Below are positions 23,901 to 36,700 of a stretch of DNA of 64,000 bases, piece after piece. Location of the stretch: assembly GCA_904063045.1 (NCBI GenBank), contig CAJFCJ010000012.1, positions 310,001 through 374,000 of the forward strand, in the 5' to 3' direction. Below the pieces are notes generated by a model. That model did not search any database. It was not told where the DNA came from and worked only from the letters and a program-made list of their open reading frames with translations. Every line of letters begins with the position of its first letter. The stretch's first letter is position 1. Both the position numbers and the translations under genes were made by a program. Source of the stretch: Dimorphilus gyrociliatus (lineage: Eukaryota > Annelida > Polychaeta > Dinophilidae).

Positions 23901-26055
23901 CAGTTTTTTTTCTCATTGATTAAATGAGTAAGCTTATACTAGTTCCTTGTCTATTAACATTTCTCATAATATGAAAAAGCGCCCGCCTATACTAACAAAT
24001 CTTGTAAAATTCATTGCGATGAAAATCTTATTTATTAGAAAATTCCAATGCTATTCCATATATCTGTTTAATTGAATATATTGTGCCCTTAAAAAATACA
24101 TATTTTAGCAATTACAAGGAATACCGTTTTTATTTTAATCATCATTAAATTTACATTTTATCTTTGCCGGAGATATGCTAATACTGTATACTGTTTAAAA
24201 ATATAATAAATCAATACTTTATTGCTAGTGATTATATCATAGATGAACCCTTCAATTGATAGAAAATTGTGCTGTGAGATTCTACCTAGAAAATCGGCTA
24301 AATATTTCAATTAATGCTGTTTCTATACTTTAAAGGTAACACAAAAATAAATCAGGAAGCTATAACTAAATACAAATAAAAAATTTACGGTATGAAAGGA
24401 CAAAATAATGAAGATGTAAGGGTTTAGTGAAACTTCACTTTCTATAAAGCGGAATATTAGAAAACTTCGACAGATGGCACAATAGTACGATATTTCCAAT
24501 TTGGTTACTACACTGTAAATTAACGAATGTTGTTAACTTTTCAGAATTAGATAAGAAAAATGCTCCTTATTCATGCTAGATATTTAAGAAATTGAAAAAG
24601 TCTCGATAAAATCGAAGATATTGAAAGAATTTTATAAGCAAATAAACAGAATTACCTTCACACGTGTATGCAACATACAGAATATTCGTATTATTATTTA
24701 TTTTAATTTTAGAAAGCTATTTTACATTACAAAGCAAATCTGGCACAATTTCAAGAAAACATTGTAAAAATGAATTGACTTTTTCTATATAAATACTAAT
24801 ATATCAAGTAAACTGCATAAAAACTGGAACATCTTGAATTTTGATAGGCCAAACATTACAAATTTTTTTCACTATGAAAAAATGTATTTTTTTTTATTTT
24901 TTCCGTGTTAAATATTAGATTAAGCTTAGATTTATATCCGAATTCCTTTCAAATAGCATTTAGGTAAGTTTTTATATCATTTTTTTTAGTAAAATAGTTA
25001 TGAACAGGTGTCACATGTTCTCAATTGGACTGAGGTTGGAGCTCTTTGCGGGCCAATCAAGAAGATGGATGCCATTCTTGCTGTTGTTCGTAATTTTCCT
25101 AGTTCGTTGTATTTCTTGTTTGCAATATCTCAAACATCTTTACTCCACTTCATAATTAAATAAAGAATGAACTAATATAATTAAAATTGACAATAAGTGA
25201 GAAACTTAGCTTAAAAAGGCAAATAAGTTGAAAAAATGTTGTTTAAAACATCTATTTGAATGCCAAATAATTGACTATTGCAATAACTCTGCATCGCGAC
25301 AAAATAAAGAACAAATTATCGAAAACTACTAAAAATATTTTCCTACTGATATTCACAAATATCATCATTTTCTCTATTTTTTCAAAATTACGTAAACATA
25401 ACTTTCTTTTAGATAAATTTAGACAAAAAAAACTACTTTAGAACGAACAAACAATGTTAAATGTTAATTAAAAGTTAGCCTATTAAAAATTTACGGTGTC
25501 CATTTTTTTCAGATTTTTTACTATATATTTTAGTGTATTAGAAACGATCAGTCAAAAAATGAAAAATTCTTATATTTTTTAACGACTCAGCAAATTTTTA
25601 TTACCATTTAAATAATTGTGTAAGGATTTGCTTGACCTAAATATTAATTCAAATTTCGTACCACTCTTGTGCTGGTACGGCTTTTGATAGAAAGTGACTT
25701 AAGGATTCCATTGAATATTATAATGTATTCAAAATTGTTTATATTATTGATGTAAAATCTTCAATAGCTGTTGAAAAAAAGTATTCTGAAATGCTTGTTA
25801 TATTTAGTTAGGCAATTATCATCCTCTTTTGATATCTTGAGATAAAACCTGATAAAGTTAGTATTATTAGTAGACGAATTTTATGTAAATATCTACAGCA
25901 AACTTCACTCATTATCGATTTCTAATATTGTTTATGTAAACTTTGTCTAGCTAGGCAACCGACGAACAACTACAAATATAGCTAATACTATATATTCGTT
26001 CATTCAACAGTGATAAATACAGTTTATTCTACCTTTTGTCTTTATTTCTTTTAAT
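20999..26055. other. Gene-poor AT-rich region
   Basis: No gene could be supported on either strand over about 5 kb. The contents are a (TA)n run near 21979-22000, a Tc1/mariner relic at 24880-25140, and the upstream region of the first TIR gene (25920-26055). The short open frames here have low-complexity or non-protein-like content. Confidence 0.5.
24880..25140 (-). mobile_element. Degenerate Tc1/mariner transposase fragment
   Basis: On the minus strand, positions 25079 down to 25011 read HLLDWPAKSSNLSPIENM followed by a stop. This matches the conserved WPA-x-SPDLNPIEN block around the last catalytic acidic residue of Tc1-type transposases (IS630/Tc1/mariner superfamily). Downstream frames with stops read like remnants of the C-terminal part. 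Stops and changed residues show the copy is dead. I could not define terminal inverted repeats, so the limits are approximate. Confidence 0.6.
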
Positions 26056-29000
26056 ATGAATCAATTGATTGGAGTAATAAAAAAATTTTCACCGGTTGTT
26101 TCTTTAAACGAGGAAAAATTTGAAGAATTTTCAGGATTACTAAAAGAAAATGACATCACAACAAAATGGTCCTTAAAAGAGATAGAAGAATATGTTAATA
26201 CATTAAAAATTGAATTTTGCAATGATAAATGTCCCGCAATTAACACAGTCGGTGAAAGGGCGATAAAAGAGAGTTTTGAAATTTTTTCGAATCAAGTATA
26301 CAGGTTTGTAAAAGAAGTTTACTCTTAAGCCATAGTAAATTTATATTTCTTAAATAGCTACTATGCTCTTAAAAGTGGAGAAGATGAAGAATGTTTCTTT
26401 GTTTATGAAAAATTTTTTGATTTGATGTTCACTGCAATGGAAGGAAATTATATATCATCAGGGAATGAGTCCTGCTTTGACAAAATATTTTACCAAGTTC
26501 CCGGAGTTATACGTTTTACTAAAGTCAGTAAAAGCGTTATTCCGTTAAGAATAATATTGAATATTCTATTATACAGTATATATACTGTATATATATATAT
26601 ATATATATATATGATTTTAATAGAATATGAACGAAAATCACGTAAAGAGATTCATTAAAAGTTTAACTAGAAAATTTGAGCCACGACCTCAAGAAACTGA
26701 TGAGAGCAAATGGAAAAAAACAATAAAACGTTGGCCTAGTGAAATTATTTATCATCTTAAGTAAGTCACTTGAAAATTAGATTGAATGATGGCTGAATCT
26801 AAATTTGTATTGTAAACTTTTCTATTCAAGAAAAGAAGGCCTTCTTCAGTCAAGGAAAGAAATAATTATATATATCAATTTCTGGCTTGAATTAAGTCAG
26901 CAGTATAAAGGTTCTTCGAGTGATAATCTTATGATTTATGTGTGTCATGAAATGCTTTCGTTTGCTGCATCAATGGTTAGAGATATGGGAGGTTCTACTT
27001 TATTTGAGGTAAAAACTATTCAAAATTATTCACTTACCATTTATATAATATAAATTATAATTTCATTGAAGGAAGGTTCCACCGACGATGTTGAAAATTT
27101 GCTGCGTACTTACCATACAATTTTCTTCATGGAGGATTTTCCTCGAAATGAATGTGCAGTTGACGCTTGGAGAGACATTATTGTCGAAAGTCTTCAAGTA
27201 GCTATAAAGTGAGTATCAAGCACATAAAATTTGTTCCAGATTTTATTAGTGCCTCTTTTTTTCTGATAGAGATAATAACAAACTGACAGCTATTACTTAT
27301 GATTTTACTTCAAAGGTGTTGTTTTTTGGTAATGATCACGAAACACCCAGATCACTTTCAGATTTAGCAAAAGCCTTGTGTAAAAAGTATATGGAAATAG
27401 ACGTGAGTTAAAAAATAGACATTCAAAGAGTTCATTAAAAAAGTTTTCTTAACATTTTAGTTTGAATCTGTAGGAATGAAGAGCCATTTGGATATCTTCA
27501 TTGAAGAAGTAAAAATGATGAAAGAAGATGAACATGTCTATAGACAATTTGAACATAAAGAGGAAATATTTTTAAATCATTTGGTTCCAAAGTTTCAGTC
27601 AGTATTGCCCTTATACATCAAACGCGTAAAGAAATGTAATGGGTGTACACTTTCAGGGATAATGTAGATAAATTAAAAGAGTTACTTGTCGTAATCATAA
27701 AGAATCCATTGTGGAGAATTGCTTGTGAATACTTTGAAGGTGCAAATGACAAAAAAAAATTAGTGAATTTAAAGAAGAATCCTGAAATCTTCAATTTAAT
27801 GTTCAGTACCATGGACAATCCAGATATACCTTATAATACCGATACACTAGATGCTTTTAAACGTATAGGATATACATTATATGACATAATGGAGTAAGTT
27901 ATTGTAAGAACTTTGTTTACATATAAAACACGAATAAAACTTGAACAGAAAACAAAAAGTTTTCAAGAAAATGACCAGTCTAGTTTACGATGTCATTGAA
28001 AGTGCGTTCAAATATACTAAACATCCTATTCATAGTGCGATATGGCGGTTTTCTATAGCAGTTGATTGGAAGGTAAGAAATGATTATAATATTAAAACTA
28101 CCATTAGTAATTTCTATATTCTGTGTTGGATATAAAAAGGATGAATTACCAAGGTTTAATAATATACTTGTGAGAATTAAATCGATATTGGAAAAGGATC
28201 AAAACATAGTAAAGAAATTCGACATTCTTGTTGAAGTAGTGGATTTTTTCTTTCAAAAATTTAGCTATGTCTATACGTAAGATGGATAAGATGTTCTTTC
28301 GCAATTCTTTACCTGATTTAATTGTCTTTTGCAGAAATGATAAAAGAGTATTGGAATTAAAAGATAACATGGCAGATCTTTACAACTACTGTTACACTTT
28401 ACCATGGACGATAGATGAGGACGATGAAAGACTTCGAGATTCAGACATTTCAGATGAAGAATCTCTAACACTAGCCGGCTACTTTCTTTTCGTCGCTACA
28501 AAATATTTTTATATTCCAGTAAGAGCAATTACATAAAACTCAATATGTTTTAAGTTTGCATTAAACAGAATAACAACATTACCGAGCTAGTAATACCTAT
28601 TGTTCAAACTGCCAAAAATCTACGGAAACAGGAAGATAATGATCTGTTACAGGTGATCAGAATAACTTCTTCAATTATAATATTTACTGTAAAAATATTT
28701 CTTTTATCAGGGACAAGCCGATAAACTATTAAAAGAATTAACAGACACGGCAGACATTCTTGGTGATGATACAGGAAAAGAAATAATCGATGAATTCCTC
28801 CAAACAGAAGATAATACTTTATTAAGTAAAGTTTAATCCATCGAAAATTTATATAGGAAGTTAACAGTATATTTCTTTTTAATAATAGCAAAAGTAATTC
28901 TTATGTATCCCCAATTTACCGATTACATCCATGAAAAACTACCAACAATTTTGGAAATTTCAAAAAGAGGAAATTTAGGGATTGAGATGAATTTTTTAAG

Positions 29001-31221
29001 TTTGCTCAATCAGGTTGCCTCAAAAAATCCTCAAGTATTTAATCAGGATACTTTTGACTATCTCATTGATCAACTGGAGGGGACAAAAGTGACTCAATGC
29101 TATTTAATCTTTCAATCCCTGACTACAAAACAGAATCAGCTGTTCCAAAAGCACGACAAACGATTTGCAGAATTAGTGCAAAATGACAGTTCAGGTTTGT
29201 CATACTGCAATATTTTACCTGAAATAGCAAATTCTCTGGAAAAAGCACAGTACTTTACAAAAGTTCTCTGGGAAAAACTTCAAAGCGAAAGTGGAATTAA
29301 CCGTGCAACGGTAATATATGCCTTACGAAACATGGCTCTTAGGTTCAAAGAACCTGTATTAGTTTATAAAAGCCATCTCACAAAAATGAAAGACGACGTT
29401 CAAATAAAAGACTCGGTAACTGCACTTCTTGATACTTTGGAAGGAAGGTCATTAGAAACTGTCGCAATAGACGTGGAGGAACAGAGAGAAGATATTGATA
29501 ATTTAGATTCCAGAGTTACGAATAATGAAGATAAAATTGAAAATCTTGATAATGATGTCAGAGAAACTAAAGAAGACGTCGCCAATGTTAAACAAGATGT
29601 CAAAGAAACTAAGGAACGCATTGATCAAATTGAATATACAATCAAAGGACTCGATGAAAGAGTTGAAGAACTCAGTCATATGACTCTTTCACATGCTCCC
29701 GCTTGGACTCGTCATGTTTCCGAATTAATGAATGATCAAACCGATCACGATTGGAGACTCTTAGCTATGAAACTCAATTATACAAACGACGATATACGAA
29801 ATTGGGCTACTCAACCAGATCCTTGTCTATCGATGTTTGATGAATGGTTTGCTACTCACAAAACAAGAGAAGCTACAAACGCCATTTTAACTAATCTGAA
29901 AGAAATGAACAGATTAGACGCTGCTGAAATTGTGGAAAGTGCACTTGCAAATGTGAAAGATGTTGTTCAAGATGACGAAGATGAAGAGTTTGAGAAACCA
30001 GAAGTGTTTCTCAGCTATCAATGGGGACATCAACAAGAAGTGAAACTTCTGCGTAAACACTTGGAGATGGCCGGATTCAAGGCATGGATGGACATTGGCC
30101 AAATGGGTGGAGGTGACAAATTATACGCCAAAATCGATGATGGTGTTCGTTCAGCCAAAGTGATTATCAGTTGTGTAAGTGAGAAATATGCAAAATCCGC
30201 AAATTGCTGTAGAGAAGTTAACTTGTCAACAAATCTTGGAAAACCAATGATACCAATACTCATGGAACAATTATCGTGGCCTCCTGCAGGTCCGATGGGA
30301 CCAATCATGTCTGAATATTTGTATATTAGGTTCTTCAAGTCTGGTGGAATGGAAAAAGGCGACTCTGTATTTTGGTTGCCAGCAAAATTTCAAGAACTTC
30401 TCATGCAAGTTCGATACTTCGTCGTACCAGATATGAAACTCATTACGAATGATTCTCCTTATAAAGGATGGATGAATCCACCGGAAGAAGAAATCATCAT
30501 TCCGAAACGAGAACAAAAGGCCATTGAATCAAGCAATGGGAAATCGGAAGAGAACACGGAACAAGAAGTTTCGCCAGATGTCTTTATATCTTATCAATGG
30601 GGAAAACAACCACAAATTAAACGTCTATATAAAAAGCTTAGTGAAATGGGCTATTACTGTTGGTTAGATATCATGCAGATGGGAGGAGGAGATTCTCTTT
30701 TTGATAAAATTGATAAGGGAATCAGAGGAGCAAAAGTGATAATATCATGTGTTACTCCAAAGTATGCATTGAGTGCGAATTGTCGAAGAGAAGTTTCATT
30801 ATCAGGAGCATTGAGTAAGCCAATTGTTCCTTTATTATTAGAAGACATGAAATGGCCACCAGAAGGACCAATGTCGATGACATTTACGGAGCTTTTATAC
30901 ATTGGATTTCACAGAAAGAAAGACGATAAGTTGTGGGAGGGTGATGAATTTAATCAATTAATTTCAAAAATTGACCTGAATGCATCAGGATGTCGAATGA
31001 TTTCGGAGGCAGCGGAGACTAATGAAAGTAGTAAAAAAGCTGAAGATAATGAAGAGGCCGCTCGTAAAAGAAAATTGGAAGAGGAAAATAAGCAAAAAGA
31101 GTTGGAGAAGGAAAATGCGAAAAGAATTGAAGAAGAAAGAAGAAAGGAGGCTGAAGAAATGAAAGAAAAAAATACTGATCAGTCACCAAAAAAGAAGTCA
31201 TCGTTATGTGTTTTATTGTAG
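26056..31221 (+). CDS. TIR cluster gene 1: helical repeats - coiled coil - Death - TIR - TIR - CaaX
   Basis: Fourteen exons give 1449 residues: 26056-26303, 26358-26523, 26624-26760, 26831-27008, 27072-27208, 27270-27402, 27461-27597, 27657-27893, 27949-28072, 28140-28276, 28335-28518, 28569-28652, 28711-28825, 28889-31221. Residues 1 to about 860 are all-helical and unlike any family I can name. Then come a heptad coiled coil (865-935), a Death domain (943-1027, WTRHVSELMNDQTDHDWRLL), TIR1 (1043-1157), TIR2 (1235-1349), a short Lys/Glu-rich tail and the C-terminal box CVLL. Each TIR has a GGGD BB-loop and a Glu (1115, 1307) in SANC-x-REV that aligns with the SARM1 NADase glutamate. Exon 14 differs from the other copies up to 29484, then is nearly identical. 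Lys-rich SPKKKSS before CVLL favours membrane anchoring by geranylgeranylation (inference). Role in innate immunity or NAD signalling is inferred from architecture. Confidence 0.85.
26570..26613. repeat. Palindromic TA-rich microsatellite in intron 2 of TIR gene 1
   Basis: ACAGTATATATACTGT is a perfect palindrome directly followed by a (TA)n run. It lies within the intron between exons 2 and 3. The related motif ATACAGTATA recurs in several other non-coding places in the window (for example 31625, 31810, 54173). Confidence 0.6.
29485..31016 (+). repeat. Homogenised effector tract, copy 1
   Basis: About 1.53 kb of exon 14 (coiled coil, Death, TIR1, TIR2) is nearly identical in nucleotide sequence to 37254-38785, 43096-44627 and 48950-50458. 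The protein is identical apart from Ser versus Pro near its end. Silent sites are also conserved, so protein constraint alone cannot explain it. Confidence 0.95.
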
Positions 31222-31547
31222 TTAGAAAACTTTTATGAAAAGAATTTTAATTTTCATAGTGCGATTTTCGTTAATGTTTTATAATTAATAGAAAAGAGAA
31301 ATATGCGATTATTAAATTTAATTAATCAAATATAGAAATATGATTTTATGAATATTTGAAATATTTGTGCGAGAAACGCTGGAAATGAAGTAATTGAGGT
31401 TGAAAATGATTTTGATTTGAAAACTACCATTGATGAATAAATGGTTTGTTGGTCACAATAGTAGCGAGTGGGCATGATCACTAATGATCGTCCTTGACCA
31501 GTATAGCTGGAAGAAAGATATCTTCATTTTGTAGATGAGATAGTTTT

Positions 31548-31909
31548 TTAATGAAAATGTAGATAAGATATTTCATAGATATGTACTGATATCGATTATG
31601 TTACTGTTTGTTTAAATAATTATATACAGTATATACTATCTTTGTTTTTTAACTTCCTGGTGAACATTTTGAATTAATATGAAAAAGGAATTTTTATTTT
31701 TTAATCTTCTGCTAATTTTTTTGAGATAAATGTTTAATGAAAATGTAGATAAGATATTTCATAGATATGTACTGATATTGACTATGTTACTTTTTGTTTA
31801 CATAGTTATATACAGTATATACTATCTTTACTTTTTAACTTCCTGGTGAACATTTTGAATTAGTATGAAAAAGAATTTTTATTTTTGAGTGTTCTGCTAA
31901 TTTTATGAG
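31548..31909. repeat. Tandem direct duplication, unit about 180 bp
   Basis: The segment from about 31548 to 31725 is repeated with small differences at 31734-31909, a period of 186 bp. Both units run from TTAATGAAAATGTAG through TATACAGTATATACT to the segment GCTAATTTT. The spacer is a few bases, and the similarity is high enough for a fairly recent duplication. Confidence 0.85.
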
Positions 31910-33651
31910 TAGAGTGAATTCTGTACTTGAGTAATGTTTATAATTGATTGCAATATAAGCAAAAGTGTGAAATTGATTGAATTGTTTGTTCAATTATTAA
32001 GAAAACGCAGAAAATTCTAATTTTTATTATTTATACACTTCGTATTGTTAAATTTCTTAGTAATATTGAAAAAAGCTATCAATGTTTAAGAATTATATGA
32101 AATGTTTATTTTGCGGTTACGTATTGTGTGTAATTAATGAATGTACTTACAAATTTTATAATTAGTTTTTGCCCCAACATGTAACAGTTTTATAGAGGTA
32201 ACTGTTTTATTTATTGATACATAACAGAGAATTGTTCTAATTGATATGTATTCTTTTATTACTTTCGTTTAATATTTTCCACTCCTTTAGTTGACATAGT
32301 TTGAAAGGCATCTAAGTTTATGTAATTATTGTTGATAGCTAAACATAAATATAACTAATTTTGTTAAAGAAAATGATAAATATCTAAAAAAAAATGTTGA
32401 TAATTATTCTTCTAACTATAGTATAAAAATATATTGGACTATTTTATTCAATTGGTATCAAAGTTCCTACTGTGTGTTACTTTATACAATTTTCAATATA
32501 TTACTTTGGTTTAAAGCCTATCTGGAATTGAATTGGGATTTGTTTTACTTTTCTTTTTGCTTGAGGACTTCGAATGATTCAGAGTCATTAGAAACAAGCT
32601 TTGAAAAGAAAAACCGCCAGACTAGTGAATTTGTTTGGCTGACTTAGAGATTTTAAAAATTACAAGATAAGCTTAATTTTCTCAATAGGTTAGAGTTTTT
32701 GATAAGGTTTCTTTAAATTTGTTAATTGACTCTGTATTGATACAAATCTTACTGGTGAGTGTTTATGGAAAATATTGATTTGTGTTGATTTATTCCTCTA
32801 AGGACTACATGAAAAATTTATTGACGAAATCTAGTGTAGAATATAATATATTAGTCATTTGCAAGAGATTCAGTTATTGAATGCTAAAACCTTATTTTTA
32901 AGTTACCTTATTTTCCCACTATTTATTTGAATAGTGGCAGAAAGGCCTTTATGATCTGATTTCTGTACAATCCCTTTATTTGATGTTCAAATACTTTTCC
33001 TAAAATAGAGCAAACTATAAAAAGACATGTGGAAAATATTAAATACAAGTTAATAAGAGTGTTAAATTGAGTCCGTTGTCATTTATAATCAGGTAACCAG
33101 TTTAAGATTCAAAAAGATGGAGTTATAAAAAATTTATGTTATTTGTATTACAACTCTAAATATAAGATATAAACAATAAAATCAATTCTATAACATTTAT
33201 ACTGATATAAAATAGTAACCTACGTCTTAAACTATAAAATGAACAGTTTGATATTATCTCAAACAAATCTCCAAGTATATTTTGCGCAGCAATTGTTATT
33301 TCTGCTATGTAGGTTTAGGAAAAGTTTGTATAATTCTAAAAAAATGCTCTTGACTGCTTTAATTTAACATTTACATAGTTACATAGTTGTAATACCGATA
33401 CGTTAGTACTTAACATTGGTTAAGCATGTTTATAACGTATCAGGAATAAGAGTTTGTTCCTAACGCTCTTATACCATACTTATTTGTGTTCAAAGAAATG
33501 AAAACACTAAGCTGTTGATAGTTGTGAAAAAAGTGAATTTTAGCTTGGTGATAAAAAAAAATAATGTGATAAGACTCTTTTGCAATATTAATAACTCCAT
33601 GTAGATAAAACCAGTACTATTGATTCGTTTCGCACTTATTTATAAATTGCT

Positions 33652-33695
33652 AGGTTACACTTGACGGTGTCAGTTCAGCAAATTTTTCCTTATTC
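33652..33695 (+). promoter_or_regulatory. Shared upstream element of TIR gene 2
   Basis: The block around TGACGGTGTCA (33662-33672), preceded by GCTAGGTTACACT and followed by TTCAGCA and TTTTTCCTTA, has a clear counterpart upstream of TIR gene 3 at 39470-39515. It ends about 95 nt before the ATG. The half sites TGAC/GTCA form an inverted repeat of bZIP type. A promoter role is inference. Confidence 0.45.
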
Positions 33696-33790
33696 TAGAA
33701 AATATTCTGTAGTTTATTATCAACTGCGTATTTTGGTAGAAGCCTTAGACAATAATAATTAATACCAGTCTACTCTTGTAGATTTTTGCT

Positions 33791-36700
33791 ATGGACAAGG
33801 GAATAAAATTAATAAAGAAATATTCTCCGCTTGCTCAAATAACAGAAGAAAAGCAAGCGAAATTTGAAGATGAACTCTATGACGTATCGACCGAAAATAA
33901 GCCAAGCATTAAAGATTTACTCTCTTATGGAAACGTTCTTAAACCGGAATTATTGAATGAAAAAGGTTCGAGTGGCAGCTCTCCTGGAGAGTCTGCAATC
34001 AATGAAGCATTTCGTCATTTATCAAATGTTATCTCTGAGTTAGTATACTTATGAACAAATTATTTTTCATTTTTCAACTAATGAAAAGTAAAAAAAATAG
34101 ATATTTTACATAAGAATAAATGATAAAAGGGGTGAATCTAACATTTTTTTTTCTTTCCGACTTTTTAGACATTATAGCAATGATGAATCGAATTTGGAAC
34201 ACTTGAAACCTCTTTATAAAGATTTAATGAATCTTATAACAACTGCTTATGAAGGAAACTATGTAACGTCTGGAAATTGTGACGCAATTAGAACCATACT
34301 TCAATTTGACTATTATAGTGACTATATTGAGGTTAGCAACAGTTTTTGTTTAAAGAAAACAAATAAGATAAACTGATTTTAACTTTTTAGAAAGAAGTAA
34401 CAGTAGATGATATTAGACGTTTGATGAGAGGAATTTGTCGTGACTTCAAACCTAGGGAAAATGACACAACCTTGACTACATGGAAAAACGATGTATACTA
34501 TCCTTTGGGTGAGATCATCGGCTGTGTAAAGTACGTAGAGATTATCTGACTAGCTATTCTACAAGAAAGTTTTATTGATATTAAAATTTCAGATTCGAAG
34601 TGCTTAGAAAGTGTAAAGCTGAAATAATTCACGGATTACTATTTTGGGCAGAGACAGGTATGAAGTATAAGGAAGATGACGACTCTGTTGAACATTTTAT
34701 ACAGTTTACGAATCTTATGAGTAGTGTTTTCGAAACTGCTTGCAATTCAATGCTTGATGATGAGAAGGGAGCACTTTTATTTATGGTAAATTTCATATGC
34801 ATTAATGATATATCAATAATCTTGTTCTAATGTACATAGGACATTGATGACAAAACATTCGATTCATTTTTATCAAGAGCAGACAAAATACTCTCAAATA
34901 AAGACTTTCCTCCAAATCGTTATCCCGAAGATAACATGCAACTTCTTGTACAAAATTGCCTTACAAGCTTTATCCAGTAAGATAAATACTTGAAAGATAG
35001 GTTACGATTGATAGTATATCTTATAATTTTTTTCCTTTTAGAGAAAGTAATGATTCAAAGATGTTAGGAAAAGTCTATGGTTTATACAATAAATTTGCTT
35101 CGTCAAGCAATGGAAAAGCTTTTGATATAGTAGAAGATATGAAGACGACGTTTCAAGAAAAGCTATCATTAATTGATGTAATCTATCATGTGTTTGAATT
35201 ACATATATTAACACAGTATAAATGTATATGCTGTATATATGTATAACAGTTTGAAGCTATTGGAATGAAAAGTGCCCTTGACCAATTCTTAGACGATTTA
35301 CGAGCAATAGAAAATGAAAATCAAGTCTCTCTTGTACGGGATAAGTACGAAAAGAGTTACGCGAAGGAGTATCTTCCGAAATTAAAGTTTGTCAATTTTA
35401 ATGAAGAATATGAGCTATTTTATCATTTGAGTTTTTAATTTTACACAGGAAAGATATTAACAAATTGAAGGAATTTATTCAAATTTTGATAGAAAATCCC
35501 TATTATGGCATATGCAGGGAATATTTTGACGACCATGTTACACAAAAGAAACTATTCACTTTTAAAGAAAATCCGGAAATACTTAATTTCATTTTTGATT
35601 TAATGTATAAATCAAAGTATGAATATAATGAAAGATTTAAGAGTGCTTATGATATAATAGGCCAAAGTTGTGTCCAGTTACTTGAGTAAGTGTATAAACG
35701 AATTCATTTGCAAAATTAAAACAAATATCTTTAACAGAAAGGAAAAATTATTGACAAAACGGAAAAAAGATCTATTAGATATTTTGGAACGATGCTTCGA
35801 AGTACCCAAACACCCTTATCATTCTGCTTGCAGCAATCTACTGTACCATGTCGAATGGAAAGTGAGCATTATAGAATAAAATTAATATAAAATATGTAAA
35901 AGAATTATAATTATAGGGAGAGATCGAGAGATATTCTAGAATTGTTAAAAAGCTGAGAGTTCATGTGGAAAAAGAGAATTCATATATAGAAAAGGATGAT
36001 GTTATAGTTCGTATAACTTCACAAGTAACTGAATATGTTAACTATCACAATGGGTATATATGAAAATTCAATCTGTTTTAAATTTAATTTAATGTTTTCT
36101 CAAAGAAAAAATAAAAAATTTATTGAATACGCTGACTCGTTTGCTGATCTTTTTAAATACTGCGTTAAGTTATCGTGGCTTTACGATTCTGATGATAAGA
36201 TTGTTAATGATAGAGATTTGGATGAGGATGAGAGGAGAACGCTCGCTGGAACAATTCTCATTAAACTTATGACCAATATCTACGAACCGGTAAAATAAAG
36301 AGTCTAGTTGATTGTATAATTAATAACACTAATATCAATAACTTAGAATAACGACTTCAATGATTTTGTACAACCAATTGTCGAAACGTTAAAGAAGCTG
36401 AAAAAACAAGACGACGATGAACAGATACAAGTAAGATAGTAACTACTGACTTAAGGTATTTGAAGAATTTCTCTTATATAAAGGAGTGTGCCAAGAACTT
36501 AGTAAGTGAACTAACTGATCAAATGGAACTTCTTGGTGATGAAGCAGGAGAAGATATAATTGAAGAGTTTTTGAATGATCGTGAGATATCTCAATTAGGT
36601 AGCCGTCTATTTTAAATATTTTACTGATATACTTTAAGGTTTCTATAAACAATTCAGATCGAATAGCCAGCATGTATCCATCCTGTCAAGTCAAGATACA

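Larger units (their letters stand above)
31222..33790. other. Intergenic region between TIR genes 1 and 2
   Basis: This is the longest spacer in the cluster. It contains a direct duplication at 31548-31909 and, near its end, a promoter-like element shared with TIR gene 3. No coding signal was seen. Confidence 0.5.

Noticed and set aside
28903..28905. In-exon Met of the MYP segment as the true start of each TIR protein
   Set aside because: Gene 4 has Leu (TTG) at this position, acceptor sites lie 14 nt upstream in all four genes, and exons 1-13 join in phase with conserved lengths.
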